From Thelephora terrestris (lineage: Eukaryota; Basidiomycota; Agaricomycetes; Thelephorales; Thelephoraceae), in assembly GCA_015956445.1 (NCBI GenBank), contig WIUZ02000012.1, forward strand, positions 496,001 through 560,000: 64,000 bases of DNA, read 5' to 3'. This document shows positions 22,369-33,922 of this stretch, piece after piece. The position numbers and the translations under genes were made by a program. The notes beneath the pieces are model-generated. The model was not told the DNA's origin, made no database searches, and was given only the letters and a program-made list of their open reading frames with translations. Numbering within the stretch: the stretch's first letter is position 1; every line of letters begins with the position of its first letter.

Positions 22369-25300
22369 CTACTCCTTCTGATTATCCACCCGCCGGTTGA
22401 TTGCTCCAACAAGAATCTTCACCATTTGCTCAGGGGTGAGGTCCACGCCATCATAGGGCACAGTATCGACGATGTCCTGTAGAGAATCCGGTCAATTCGT
22501 TCTGCGGGGTTGCGAGCGAAATCATGCTTACACGCTTCTCAAATTCATCGTCGAGTTCCTTCAGAAATTTTGTTGCAAAACGACAATTTCCTATCTGAAC
22601 GAACTGTATTCCAAGCTAGGGTGTTCTGCGTCAACTCCTGGGAGGAGTCCGTAAGGGGTTCCCAATACGAACCTGGGTAAGAGGGGTACCCGACTTTTGT
22701 AGTTCACTAGCCGTACGCTGGATCGCGGACTTGACTTCGGATACGTCGTCTGAGGGGTGCGAGCAACACCGCGACGTTAGAATACGTTCTGGCCTCAGAT
22801 AGAGAGAGAGCGGATTGATTCGGGATCTACTCACCTGGCGAACCATCTGTAATTGCGATGATCAAGCAACGCTTCGGCGGTTTGAAAACAGCTTGAACAC
22901 CTTCCACTGACTCATCTCCAATTTACGGAGGTAATCTCTACAGATATCGTCCAGACGTTTGCCAAGCGGAGTCAAGCAGCTCGGCTCTACTTTCTCGAAT
23001 AGCGATTTGACGTCTGCCTTCGACTACCGTCGAGCCTCAGCCTGTGTCTTTGCGAGTCTCACAGTCTATGGACGCACCTTGACAATCCTTCCTTTGTTGC
23101 TATTTAGGAACTGGATTTCGATGCCATCTGTATCGTATTTCATCGCTACCTCAGTCACTCTCTCCATGACGTCCGTCGCCTGACACGTATGCTATCAGCT
23201 CGAGCAGTGGCTGAGATAATCACGGCGCCCCATACCTGGTCCCAATAATCACCCATACTCCCGGAATCATCCATGAGAATGATAACGTCGTAGTTCACCA
23301 AACATTGCAAGGAATCTTCTGAAGAACTAGCGAGGTTACGAGGTTTGGCCGACATGATTGCTGTAGTGGTTGTGAGAGAAGTGGGGAGGAGAACTTAAAG
23401 AACCACACTCTGCCGTTAAATAACCCGTGCTCGAGCCTTCAAGCTTCATGGCCAATATTGAAACCCACCGTAATTGATTGTTGGAAGTTGAATGAACGGG
23501 GCATGGGCGCTTGAGCACCCAGCAAATCGTTCACTACCACAGGTCAGAGCGTCGATCCTATTCATAGGCTGGCCGATTGGGGTCGGACCCGAGGCCTGAG
23601 GGGCACAGTTTTGCAAACGGTTTTCTGGATAGTTACTTGTCAACAACCAAGGGAAAGCGTTCAGGGGAAACCAGATAGGAGAGTAAATGTTTACAGAAAA
23701 TGGCCGCCACCCTCGCACTGGATTTTGGAAACCCAGAAATGCAAATGGGAGCTCACAAAGTCGCGTAAAAAATCGAGGCACACTGCACGGCAAAACTTCC
23801 ACGGGGAAGAGTGGAGTCATGTACGGCTGCAATGGCCTCGGAAATTGCGCCAGACGTATGACACAAAGCCCCCGCTGCTGTCAACATCCGCGCAGGGGCA
23901 TGAAGGTGCCACGGTCTCTTCAGGAACGGTCGGTGCACTTCAGGAACCACGCGAAATATGGATGCACAGCTTGGACGAGGCAGCGGGCGGGGACATGGTT
24001 CCAGGTATCCCCTGACCTGAACTTCCCGATAAACACAGCCCATCGTGCTCATCGTGCTGAAAAATGCAGGGTGGAAACAAGGCTCAGCACTCTTGAAATC
24101 CTGTTTCGTGAGGGATTCCACTGAGGATAAATAAAACCCCGCAAGAGGAGCTCGCAACAATTGGCCGTGTGCATGGACACTTGGGTCGAGCTTGCAGTTA
24201 CAGAAGGCTCCTGTTTGCCCGGTCAACAACATCATGATCATCACCGATCATCATGACAATCCAACGACCCTCCCGCAGGTGTCTCTCGTGTCCAGAGCAT
24301 GGGTTGGTCGCACTCGCGTGCATTCTGCGAGACGATGAGCATAATCAACCGCAAACTACAATCTTCGAACCTTCAATGTCAAAACGCCTCATTCATCGTG
24401 GCCTGAAGTCACCACCAAGGCGGCCAACCTGTCCGCACCGTCGGATTGCTTCGAGCAGTCTGAATCGCACACTCTCTCCATCGACCCGTGGAAAGTCTTC
24501 AGGCCCGACGAACAGAGCATGCTGCGATGCTTCGCAGGGTTTTCTTGCCCGTAGACAACCTCCCTCGAGCTACACACTGTCTATCCGACCGGCGCGGCCC
24601 CTCTGATCCTTTTGTCACTTATTTCGGGCGTCGACAGCTTTCCGGTGTCGACCTTTCCCCGGTGGCAGGCTACGCTGATGCCCCTTAGTTGGAACAGCAA
24701 CGACGAGATCATTCAAACGGCACCCCTTCCTTCATAGGAAGTTTCAGGTTCTTGAATTCCCGCAGTACCCCTTGATACCACTGACGATACATTCTTCATA
24801 CCCTCGCAGTCTTTTCCCTCCAATTCCAAACCGTGTCCTTGCTCATCAACGCTCGATCCCGAGAGGACAGCTCAGGCCTCTTTAACTCGCGCTCCGCGAG
24901 ACCGCGAAAGAGGTGTTCGTTGAGGCGCCACAACGTAAACCCCTCGAGGGGTATGTATCAGCCTTGGATCTCTCATGGTCTCACACTCTCAAAGCCTAAA
25001 GGTACGGAGAGCCCACAAGCGGGCTATGGATCGGTGACCATCAATGTTACGAGAGTTCAGCCGACCTGTTCGAGAGGCACAGAACTTATGGGGACCTCTC
25101 GCTCCTACTAACCGCGATGGAGGACCCAGAACGCGTTCTTGCGATTTTTTTTCCGCGGGTTGCCCAGTTGTGGGTTTTGGGGGTGCTACGTACCTAGCAG
25201 CCACCCCTGCGCCGAACTCGTATTCCCTTCCAGCCGCTTGTCGCCTTCCTACTAGTGCTGTCCAGTGTCCCCTTTTGATTTACTTTCCCGCCGAGTCCGT

Positions 25301-25460
25301 TACTTCAGCTAAGAACCAAAGGCCCTGGCTGAGCCGCACGCTCCCGCGATTCAATCTTGCGCGGAACGCCGCGTTTCCAACGAACTGACGATCCACAGAC
25401 GTTTCACGAGAATTTCCTGTTCGTCGATGGCCACCTTCGAGATACACTCTCTCTAATGCA
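22007..25460. repeat. Tandem duplication, copy 2
   Basis: This is the right-hand copy of the block at 18788-21845. It is about 400 bases longer, chiefly because of extra sequence at about 24613-24985 that has no counterpart in copy 1, and a smaller insertion near 25250. It contains vWA gene D. Confidence 0.85.
22369..23355 (-). pseudogene. vWA-domain gene D, frameshifted copy of C
   Basis: ATG at 23355 starts MSAKPRNLASSSEDSLQCLV and gives NYDVIILMDDSGSM, VTEVAMKYDTDGIEIQF and VKSLFEKVEPSCLTPLG, nearly as in gene C. Then, between LRKLEMSQ and KPPKRCLIIAITDGSPG, copy D has 26 bases (about 22881-22906) where copy C has 3. The net change of 23 bases breaks the frame exactly before the ITDG strand that carries a MIDAS Asp. 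No intron with normal borders would remove it. The downstream exons up to the GGVDLT/INRRVDN end are still recognisable. I therefore read D as a pseudogene or a truncated protein. An assembly error could also explain it. Confidence 0.6.
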
Positions 25461-25948
25461 CGGAAACGAACTCTGGTTGTCTCGGGAAGGCCTGCGGTGA
25501 GGATCACACACCGTATCACGAACCAGAACAAGGGAAGAGATTCATGCATCGTTGTATGCTACACAAAAGGGATGAGGAAGGGAGGGCGGTGGCGCGTCGG
25601 AAGTACGTGTTTACATGATCTATACACGAGAGGGTTCCATAAACTGAAGGGCTAAGAGGGAGACAACGAGAGAAAACGCGACGAGTATCCGAGGACGTGA
25701 CAAGGCGAGGAGAGCTGAGGATCGTGTGACTAAGGGAGGGGAAAAAACAATTGTCGTAGCGGTCATTTCGTCAGGCGATGGATTAAGCTTCAGGTCAGTA
25801 GAAAAAAGGATGAGACTACCGGAGAGAATCGAAGAGCAGCGACAACTAAACGGGACAGAAGTTAAAAAAGTCAGAAAAGATAAAGGATCAGATGGTCTTC
25901 AGAAAGAACATCGAGGGAGCGCAAGCAGACAAAGGGTCGTTCGGGGCC
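23356..25948. other. Duplicated flank and upstream DNA, no gene
   Basis: To about 25460 this is the right copy of the duplicated flank. The remainder is purine-rich (many GAGA and GGGA words near 25560-25900). Some frames are open, but none is recognised or shared in phase with copy 1. Confidence 0.4.
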
Positions 25949-28107
25949 TCATATCGGGCTTGGCCGCAGACCCCACCGCGCCTCCTGGTCAAATCTCAAA
26001 GCCGCAGTTCCCACATTATTCCCAGCGAGCAACCAATTGGCCCACCCCCACCCTTGCCCATCATCGCTATAATCCTCCAAGCTTCGACTTCTGGAGTGTG
26101 ACTTGAGGGGCGTCCGACCACTGGGCTTCCTTTGCTTCCGCCTCCTCTCCCGGTTAAACTGTCCGTCCGGTCCACCAGGTTTGGAGTTGGCGTAGGATTC
26201 AGGCAACGCAGCAAAGCTCACCCGGTTGGGTGTGCTTCTTCCACTGCCGTTATTCGAGCCTCCCGACCCACCACCGAATAAATGTGGGATGTTGAGCAGC
26301 GAAGGCGAGGGCGACGGACTGGGAGATAAGGGAGGGGACCGGGCTGAAGGTGATCGTAAAGAGGATTGGCGGGGAGGAGATGTTGGTCTTGTCGACGAAG
26401 AATGTTTGTTCTTTGTCAAAAGTCTCGTAACCGAAGCAGTGGCGTGGGAAGTGCTGGCTTCCGGTAACGTAGGAGGCGCCAACAGTCGTGGCGGAGGACG
26501 CATCCTCGAGCCCGTGGTAGAATTCGACACTATATCAAACCCATTGAGACATCCAAAGCTTATCCTAAAAAGGTGGGAGTAGACGTACGCGACCGCGAAG
26601 CAGAAAGCTGTTTCTCCCTCTCGATAGCCAGAGCCTGGTCATCCATAAAGATCTTCCTCAATGAAGTCACAGCGAGGTTCGTCTGCGTATCGCTTTCCGA
26701 AGAACTGTTGGCGCAGGGCAATTCCTCGATCGGCGGTGTCAGCGGTTTCGACATGGAACCTGGAGTATTCGACTGAGAGTCAATCTGGGTCGTCCTGAGG
26801 GAAGTCAAGGATCTCCCTCTCGATTTCGTCGGTGAGGTGGACACGTTTGAGATTTCCGACAACGTGGGGCTGGCATGTGTTCTCCAGGCGTTCACCGGCA
26901 TCGTCGGCGAAGTGTTGGCACCGAACGACTGACTTCGTGTAACCTTGTCGGGTCCACGTTGCGCTGACACAAACGATGACAGGATATCGTACGCCCGTAC
27001 CGCCACCGGAGTAGACGACTCTGACCTGTGAGTCCCAGCACCCTGCCCATTACTGAAACTCGTCCGCCTGGACGAAACGGGCGAAGGCGAGGCAGAAGAC
27101 GCAGCAGATTGAAACAAGTGCGAATGTGCTGGCTGGGGTGGCGATCTGATGCCGAGCGTAGGAGGTAACTTGATCGCACCCGGGTCGATGTCATCAGACC
27201 CGATGTACACCGTCAAAGCTCGTGGCGGGGGTGCAACAAAGTGACTGCGGCTGTGCGCGGAATAATCGAGCCGGCCTTCCAAAGTTGTTGGAGTCACGAC
27301 CGTCAACGAGGGTGAGTGGTGGCCACGCCGGCGCTCAACAAGCGTTTGTGGGAATCCGGATGAGATTGGCAAACTTTGGCTGACAGAGCTGGTGGCGTCC
27401 CGACTCGGCGGCATAACAGGAACCTGCGAACCTCGTCCGTTGCCACGACAGGGCTGACGAGAACCACCTTCCATCTCGGTCTGCTCACCAAACAAGCTAT
27501 CGACCCTATTCCCGATCTCCTCCAAATCGTCGATCCAATCCTTCTGCAGATCCCTGCTCTTCATAATCCGTTTCGATAACCCGTTCGCGCTCTCCTCCAA
27601 CCCCTCGTCTCCGGGCGAGTCCGCAGATAGCACAGAGGACATCGAAGAATTCGTGGCGATAGAAGACTGTAAGAGGGTGTTGGAGATCTCGAGGGCGTGT
27701 ACGCTGCGGGCCAACAAGGAATCCAGGTATGTGTCGCTATTGGTCGCCGCGTGCCGGAAAGCCGAGGTTCTCGCGTGATGCCTCGTTCTGTGGGAGGTTA
27801 AAGACGGAGACGGGGAGTGAAAAGGGGGCCTTCGAGTCTTTCGCGGTGAAGACTGGAAAGGGGACACATAAATCTGCGGCGAGGCCTGTCGTCGCTTATG
27901 CACCGGAACCTCTTGGTCAGATTCGTCAGCGTCGGCTTCAGAGGATTCTGGATAATCTGGGGGATTGTCGGCGAATGGGTCGAAACGGCTCCAGCCCGAG
28001 GCGGTCTGAGGTGGTGAGGAGTAGAGGGGCAGTTGAGGGGGGATGGAGTCGGTAGAGAGCTTGAGGGAAGGAGATTTTCGTCTTCTCGGGTGTTTGGAGT
28101 CGGCCAT
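25949..28107 (-). CDS. Long disordered protein, unrecognised
   Basis: Two exons (26589-28107 and 25949-26529) join across a 59-base GTACGT...ATAG intron to a 699-residue protein. It starts MADSKHPRRRKSPSLKLSTD. It is rich in Ser, Pro, Arg and Thr almost throughout, with blocks like SPSPSPSPS, and has FADNPPDYPESS (a PPxY motif) near residue 50. The only part likely to fold is around residues 120-190 (TYLDSLLARSVHALEISNTL, then DWIDDLEEIGNRVDSLFGE), which looks helical and could form a coiled coil. The C-terminus carries an unusual Trp cluster GQGWGWANWLLAG. Many SP/TP sites suggest regulation by proline-directed kinases, which is inference. I know no function. Confidence 0.72.
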
Positions 28108-28325
28108 CTTTATCGAGGAGTCGCTGACTCCCGTTTGTAGGAAAGGGGACCACCGAGGGTGGATTTGTGAGTCAAGAAAAGTGTATGCGTTGTGATAACC
28201 GGATGTGTGATCGTATTCAAGGATGACGTCCTTTCAGTTGGTCACACGCAACATACATACAAAAGTTCTTACTAAGGAGCAACTAATAGACTAAGAATAC
28301 AGCACTGCAGAATATACCAGCCACG

Positions 28326-29168
28326 CTAGAAAACATAGACGAGGATGTAAAAAAGTATCAGCGCCCCGACACTACCCCAAAACAGGGCGTCTACAATCCT
28401 CCTCCACCAACTCGGCCCTTCAGAAAGAACGACCATCGAAGGCGGCATCGCAATCGCCCCGGGCACAGGCGCAGGTGCAATGGCCTGAGTCTCCAGCCCC
28501 AGTTGACGAGCGACGTGCGTCCTCTGACAATCGACCAGTCGGTCCACAGTGTTCGGATCGCGTCCCAAAACCAGCCATCGCTGACTCTCTTCCTCCTTTA
28601 TCTTCCTCGGCTTGTACACCGTGCCCGCGTACAGCCCATGCCTCCCCGCTTCTTGCTGAACCCCCTCGATCTCGGATCTAGGAGCGGTGAAGATGCTGGC
28701 GAGAGGCGTGCTCAACCGTAACTTCCGAGTGAACGTTCGTAATGAGCTCGCGGGTCCTAGCTTGGAGGCATGGTGTTGAGATGCATCAGGCGATCCCACG
28801 AATTCGTTTTCAGTGTAAAAAGAGTCGTCCTCCGTCTTGCAATAATACTCTTCGCTCAAGACGGTCGGAGCTGGGGACGTGGTCTGCTCGCGTTTAGCAC
28901 TTCGAGGGCGTGAGGGTGCGTCCCAGTTACTTGGTCCTGGACGCGTAGATGTGGAAGGTGGTGGTGGTGTCTCTTGTTCTCGAGAATGGGAGTTAAGACG
29001 CGCTGAGCGCCGTGGGGAGGGCGTGACGGTTTCTGCGCTGGTGATGCTCGTGTCGTCGTCGTCGTCGGGACATACATATCTCCCGTTTACTCGTCGGTGT
29101 CCGGCCATCAAAGTTCCACAGCTATGGCACTGAGGTCTTTTTCTGGTGAAAGGTGGTGTCCCCGACAT
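28326..29168 (-). CDS. Cys/His N-terminal, tail-anchored membrane protein (paralogue 1)
   Basis: A single-exon reading of 280 residues starts at the ATG MSGTPPFTRKRPQCHSCGTL. Residues 12-36 carry CHSCGTLMAGHRR...YVCP, a likely single-zinc cluster. The middle is acidic/Ser-rich and disordered (DDDDDTSIT, SREQETPPPPS). A conserved short block follows: GRHGLYAGTVYKPRKIKEEE and RWLVLGRDPNTVDRLVDCQR. The end is SWWRRIVDALFWGSVGALIL plus FYILVYVF, a single helix at the very C-terminus typical of tail-anchored proteins inserted into ER or mitochondrial outer membrane with the bulk in the cytosol. The same frame extends upstream without stops, but the paralogue supports this start. The protein at 32822-33922 has the same layout. 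Function is unknown. Confidence 0.75.
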   Translation of the reverse strand: MSGTPPFTRKRPQCHSCGTLMAGHRRVNGRYVCPDDDDDTSITSAETVTPSPRRSARLNSHSREQETPPPPSTSTRPGPSNWDAPSRPRSAKREQTTSPAPTVLSEEYYCKTEDDSFYTENEFVGSPDASQHHASKLGPASSLRTFTRKLRLSTPLASIFTAPRSEIEGVQQEAGRHGLYAGTVYKPRKIKEEESQRWLVLGRDPNTVDRLVDCQRTHVARQLGLETQAIAPAPVPGAIAMPPSMVVLSEGPSWWRRIVDALFWGSVGALILFYILVYVF

Positions 29169-29945
29169 CGTCGTAATGGATAAGTTGTAGATTGGATAGC
29201 AATGAGTCAGTTTGAGCGATAGGTGGGGTTTTTGTGGCGTTCTGTCTAGCAGACTGAGAAAGTGATGGGATTCGAAGCACCTCCAACCACACTCACAGGC
29301 TTCGTTTATATATCCGAAAATCGCGGGATTTATTGAACCACGGTCGTAAAAAGAGACAAAGAGAGAGAGGCCCTGATGTTGCCGTGCGGTTTGTGTCCAA
29401 AGAGCCAAAGCCAATGGCCTACGGAGGAAGAGGCGGAAGTAAACAAAGCCAACGCAACAAACTCGCGCTCATTTGCCCTCATCTCCAGATTATCTTTGAT
29501 TGGCTGGGGCACACTCACGTGATCGTTTCCCGCCCTCTGTCCCAACTCGTCAAGACAATGCGGCTCAGCGTAACCAGGCCACGCAGAAGGATACAAAAGT
29601 TCGGGATTAATTTGAGTGTGTTTAGCACAATGTAAAAGTACAACATTCCATGGGCTGCTAGTCACGACAAGTGGCGGTAATGTCCGATATGTGTTTTAAA
29701 GGGTACAGTTGGGGTCTTTGGGTTATGGTAGTAATGACACATTGACAAAAAGCGAGGTATCTGGCACTGGGTACCGCTCAACGAGGGACCCAGCACCATA
29801 ACGAAAGGACGAAAGGAATCAAAAAGGAAAAGATAGCATAGAAAGAACGGGGGCACCATATACAGCAGAACGCAAACGAGATAAAGCAGGCAGATATTAA
29901 CAGTGGGAGATTACGATGCAATGAGGCTGAGACGGCCACACGTGT
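29169..29945. other. Spacer, no gene seen
   Basis: Between the tail-anchored protein gene and the cyclin gene, both on the minus strand, I see only short unrelated frames. The part near 29320-29500 is probably the promoter of the former, and the right part the 3' region of the cyclin. Confidence 0.45.
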
Positions 29946-31142
29946 TCACCGCTGAGCCGCAGACCACTGCGAAGACTTGAACCACTGAAGGAGATGCCAA
30001 CCAGCAGCAGAGGACTTTGTGAAATTCTCCACAGTGGTGCCGGGATCGACGATGGGGACTTCAATGGTAGGGGAGAACAAGGAGGAATACGTGTGTGACC
30101 TGGCGTTGAATCCCGTGTATAGGCTCGCAGAGGCACGGGAACGAAGTAATTTGACTGGCCGTCGCTCCGGGGGCGTGACGGTAGAAGTGGTTGAGGACGA
30201 GGAACAGACGGAACTAGAGAGCGGCGGCGGAGAAAGGCAGACGGGGGAGTCCTCGAGTCTAGACTCGTAGTACAAGTCTTCAGACTCGAGGTCGATCTCC
30301 GACTCGTCGTCGCTCTCATCTTCCTCCTCAACGATGAATTTGGCCCTCTTCCGCCTCAGGAGATCGCCCGAATCGGGTGAACGCGAGCGGGGGGTCTTGG
30401 ACTTGGTGGGAGTAGTGCGTGGCTTTGGAACGGCAAGGTACGCGAGCTCAGTCGCGTACGCGGCAAGGATCTCGAGACGAAGTTGCTTCAACTCTTCTTC
30501 GTTGAAGGACAACTTCATATCGAGGACTTCAAACATTTCGAGTTCCATCTTTCCAACATCTCGGGGGCCGAAGATACCGGTGGTGCCCGCCCAGTCACCG
30601 TTTTGTGGACAAGAATCAAGGGTGTACTATACACGCGTCATTAATCGCGGTTAGTCGTGGAAGAGCGCGAAATGTGGCGAACCTTTGTGGCGAGGATCAA
30701 GGCACCCATGAACAGTCTGTGCAGGATCCATTGTGGAGGAGGAATCTCCATAACGACCTTCGCTCTCCTCAGATAGAGCAACGCGACGAGGATCGTAGAG
30801 GTTCGCGTCTGGCTCCTCCGGACGACATTCGACACGAACTGTTTGAAACTACAATGCTTCTTGTGCATCACGTCGGAGAGAAGGAGGATATCAGAACGCG
30901 ATTTGTCAGTGGACCCGAGCTTGAGAGCGTAAGCAGCCGCGTCCGTGGTCGTGTGGACGATGTAATCTGCGAAATAGACGTTAGCCGAGTCGTATAAGCG
31001 AAGCGGGGTCGCGTAGATCCCATAATGGAAACCTTGACTCACCAGTGACACAACTGTTCTGAGGGTCAAGCTCGAGGAAATCCAAAAGTTCTTGAGGGTG
31101 GTCATTAGGATCGATGAGGGATGCGGGGTGGAAACGCGACAT
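29946..31142 (-). CDS. PHO80/PCL-type cyclin
   Basis: Three exons (31043-31142, 30683-30966, 29946-30626) join exactly to 354 residues. The start is MSRFHPASLIDPNDHPQ. The cyclin box reads CSFKQFVSNVVRRSQT, TSTILVALLYLRRAKVVMEI, QWILHRLFMGALILATK and then TGIFGPRDVGKMELEMFEVL with DMKLSF. This is the pattern of yeast Pcl/Pho80 cyclins, which partner the Pho85 kinase and steer it toward phosphate sensing, morphology or cell-cycle targets. The rest is a disordered tail with PRSRSPDSGDLLRRKRAKFI, resembling a nuclear localisation signal, and an acidic run EEEDESDDESEIDLESEDL. Which PCL subclass it belongs to cannot be told. It lies between the two tail-anchored paralogues. Confidence 0.85.
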
Positions 31143-32821
31143 TGTTGGGGAGAAGTGAAGGGAGAGAGGAGGGAAACAAGTTCAACTTGAGCGCTAGCGC
31201 GATTGTGGCGCTGAAGAGTTGAGCTGCGGGGGTCACGGGTGGCCGGCAAAAGGCGCGTGTTAATTTCGACTAGCGTACTAGTGGAGTGCCGATGACTAGG
31301 ATCGTTGAAGGGGTGACTCAGGCGCAGTGTGGGGGGGGTGGACGGAGACCGAAGAGCAAAGCGAGCTGAAGACAAAGGGAGGGGGGAATTAAAGCCTGGT
31401 TAGTTATATAGGCAGAGACAACAAAGCCCTGCCAAATCCGTGAGCGAAAGAGGAACGAACTTTGATCGAGAGGTCAATCCAATAAAAGACCGTACAGGGC
31501 CACTGTGGCGATTTATGGGTCCATCCACGGCGCACCAGCGAATAACGCCATGATCACGGCTCACAAAAGATCTCCCAAAGGCAGATATATCGATCTTATA
31601 GCCGTCCTTCGCCTCGGGACGGAAGCGTATGTGTCTCACAAGAGACCGTTCGACACCTCCGAAGGGAAATCGATTCCGCGTCTCGGGATTTGAAACCAGC
31701 GGCGGAATTCCAAAAATGCGGGACTGAGCACAAAGGGGCGTTGTCCTTGCGCAGTGTTCCCGTGGCCCCTTGTGGCGCCCAAACGTTGAGGGGGACCGAG
31801 CATAGACCTGTGCAAACCGCGTCCCCGTGGCCCACCCTGGAAACCACAAACCGCCTTCAAATGGCCTGTTCGGACTCCAGCTGAGGAACGAATAATGAGC
31901 GAAAATCCAATTACTTCCACGTACACGTCACCGTACGTGCGGTGCTCCCCCCCACTCCGGTAACTCACACAGCCCGTCTCCCTAAACCAAATCCATAAAA
32001 ATGTTCGACCGAGTGCGGTAAGTATCCCCCAAACAGTCCTTTTGTTCGTTTGTTTGTCGAGGTGACTTGCTGGAACATTCGTGTGATTTAGGAAAAGGGT
32101 CGTTTCCCGATCTGGCCAATTCGCCGGTATTGTTCCTCGCAGGGTGTGGCCCGGCGTGTGCGTGCCACCTCAGTGACCAGTCTCCTCGAGCAGTTCCACG
32201 TAAGGGTTGCTACAGTGACCGCTGGCACGGACGACTGTAGCTGATGGCTGGAAGCCAGTTCAGAACATTGGTAAAGGTGTGGGGACGAGAGTTGCGAATA
32301 TCCGGCTTCGATGCGAGCAACCAGGAAACACGAGTTTATCTGATCTCGCCCCTTCACCTATAGCTCGCAACAAACAATAACTGGCGTGCAGACATGCACC
32401 ATTCTAAATTTGAATCCGGAGAGACAAGAATCAGAGGTGCCGTAGGCAATCAGCAGATTCTGAAGGATAAACTCATGATCAAGATTTCCGGTGAGATCTG
32501 GGGAGACTTAGCGTACGGTGAGCAGACCTTCCGGCAATCAAGCCTGCAGTAAAACAAAAAAGCGGATCCAAGGGAATCCAAGGTTTCAAAGCGTTGTTGG
32601 CCCTTCCTCATCCCGCCTAGTCTAGATCTCATCCGGTCAACAAAAGGTCCACACACAGATCCAAAAGCGCCGGTTAGATTCACAAGCCCTGAAAATTGGA
32701 AATAAGCTGACATGTAAGCTAAATATGCAAAGAGGTCATCGAAAGCGGCGGAACGCAAAACAATGCGACGAAAGCACGACGAGATTACCAAACTCCCATA
32801 CCCCTACAATCTTGTACAGAT
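31143..32821. other. Spacer without a recognised gene
   Basis: Upstream of the cyclin there are pyrimidine/purine-rich promoter-like stretches. Near 32001 a plus-strand ATG is followed by a good donor (MFDRVR then GTAAGTATCC) and a possible second exon KRVVSRSGQFAGIVPRR. This is too short and too unlike known proteins to call. A 149-codon minus frame at 31400-31849 shows no domain. Confidence 0.4.
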
Positions 32822-33922
32822 TCAGTCATCTGGCATCTTCAACAGAATGTACAGCATCGCGACCGCACCCACGACCATGGGCATCAAGATGTTTGATACG
32901 TTCGTGCCAGCTTGAGGCGGAGGAACGATAGCCATCGGAGCGGGGATCGTTGGCGGGGGTGGTGGGTTGCTCACCACAGAAGGCGGGTGGTAGTGACTTA
33001 TCGCCCATCGAGTTTCCCTCTGCCGTTCTTCCTCCTGTTTGCTGAGCACCACCCGCTGCAGGTGCTCGACCGCGCCTTCGTCAGTCCCAAGGATCACCTT
33101 CCAGTCTCTATTCCTCTCCCGCTCTTTCCCAGCTCTACTACCTCCACCGCTCCCACTCCCCCCTCTAAATCCTTCGAAAAACCCACTATCCTCTTCCTCG
33201 TACTCCTCCTTGATCCACGGCAGATTGTTCCCTACTGGCACGGGGACAACACGGGATTTGGGAATGACACGCGCATACAGCCCATGCTTCCTCGCTTCCC
33301 GTACCACCCGTCTTACACGATCCGACGGAAGCCGGTACAGGCTGGCCAACGGCCAATCGTCCCCCGCGGCGGAAACGATGCTCATCTCTCTCTCCGGCTC
33401 TATCTGCCGCCGCTTGCCAAGGTCGCGTGCGGTGGAGTGCCGGCGAGAGAACAGAGCGGGTGTCCGAAAGGGCGACATGATCCGGGATCGTAGTGATGGT
33501 GGGCGCGTAGAGAGCCTAGGGATCTCTCCTTCGTACTCGACCTCGTCGTCGTCGTCATCGATAATTTCGATATAATCCTCGTCGTCCTCGATTTCCAGGA
33601 CTTCAGGTGTCGTTTGTTGACTCGCGTTCGTCCAGGCCCATACGTGAGAATCCAGCGTCCCAGGCATAACCCTCGAATACCTATGTCCATCGACGAGCAC
33701 CTGATCGCCCTTCTCATCCAACTCAATCGTCATACCCCGTCGAATTGGGGGGCTCATCTTCCGAAACACGTTCCCCTGTCGTGGAAAGGGCGCGGGCGCG
33801 ACACGCGAAGTCGACGGCATAGGAAAGCTTGTTGGACAAATGAGAGCCCCATCTATCCCTCGTCTGTGTCCTTTCACGGGCGACTGACACGACCGACATT
33901 GGTGCTTCTTCCTCGTTGACAT
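32822..33922 (-). CDS. Cys/His N-terminal, tail-anchored membrane protein (paralogue 2)
   Basis: A single-exon frame of 366 residues from MSTRKKHQCRSCQSPVKGHR; the frame is also open to an earlier ATG at 34045. The Cys/His cluster CRSCQSPVKGHRR...LICP matches that of the protein at 28326-29168. So do the block REARKHGLYARVIPKSRVVP and the block RDWKVILGTDEGAVEHLQRV, and the C-terminal hydrophobic anchor NILMPMVVGAVAMLYILLKM followed by PDD. Between them lies a long acidic stretch (EIEDDEDYIEIIDDDDDEVE). Order, spacing and anchor show that the two are paralogues of a family I cannot name. A cytosol-facing, zinc-carrying tail-anchored protein is the structural reading; the role is unknown. Confidence 0.75.
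   Translation of the reverse strand: MSTRKKHQCRSCQSPVKGHRRGIDGALICPTSFPMPSTSRVAPAPFPRQGNVFRKMSPPIRRGMTIELDEKGDQVLVDGHRYSRVMPGTLDSHVWAWTNASQQTTPEVLEIEDDEDYIEIIDDDDDEVEYEGEIPRLSTRPPSLRSRIMSPFRTPALFSRRHSTARDLGKRRQIEPEREMSIVSAAGDDWPLASLYRLPSDRVRRVVREARKHGLYARVIPKSRVVPVPVGNNLPWIKEEYEEEDSGFFEGFRGGSGSGGGSRAGKERERNRDWKVILGTDEGAVEHLQRVVLSKQEEERQRETRWAISHYHPPSVVSNPPPPPTIPAPMAIVPPPQAGTNVSNILMPMVVGAVAMLYILLKMPDD

Noticed and set aside
29330-29665. Overlapping plus and minus frames upstream of the tail-anchored protein gene
   Set aside because: Neither shows a domain, and they read through the likely promoter.
31400-31849. Minus-strand frame of 149 codons, with a tRNA-like T-loop word GGTTTCAAATCCC
   Set aside because: No acceptor or anticodon stem can be formed around the word, and the frame shows no domain.
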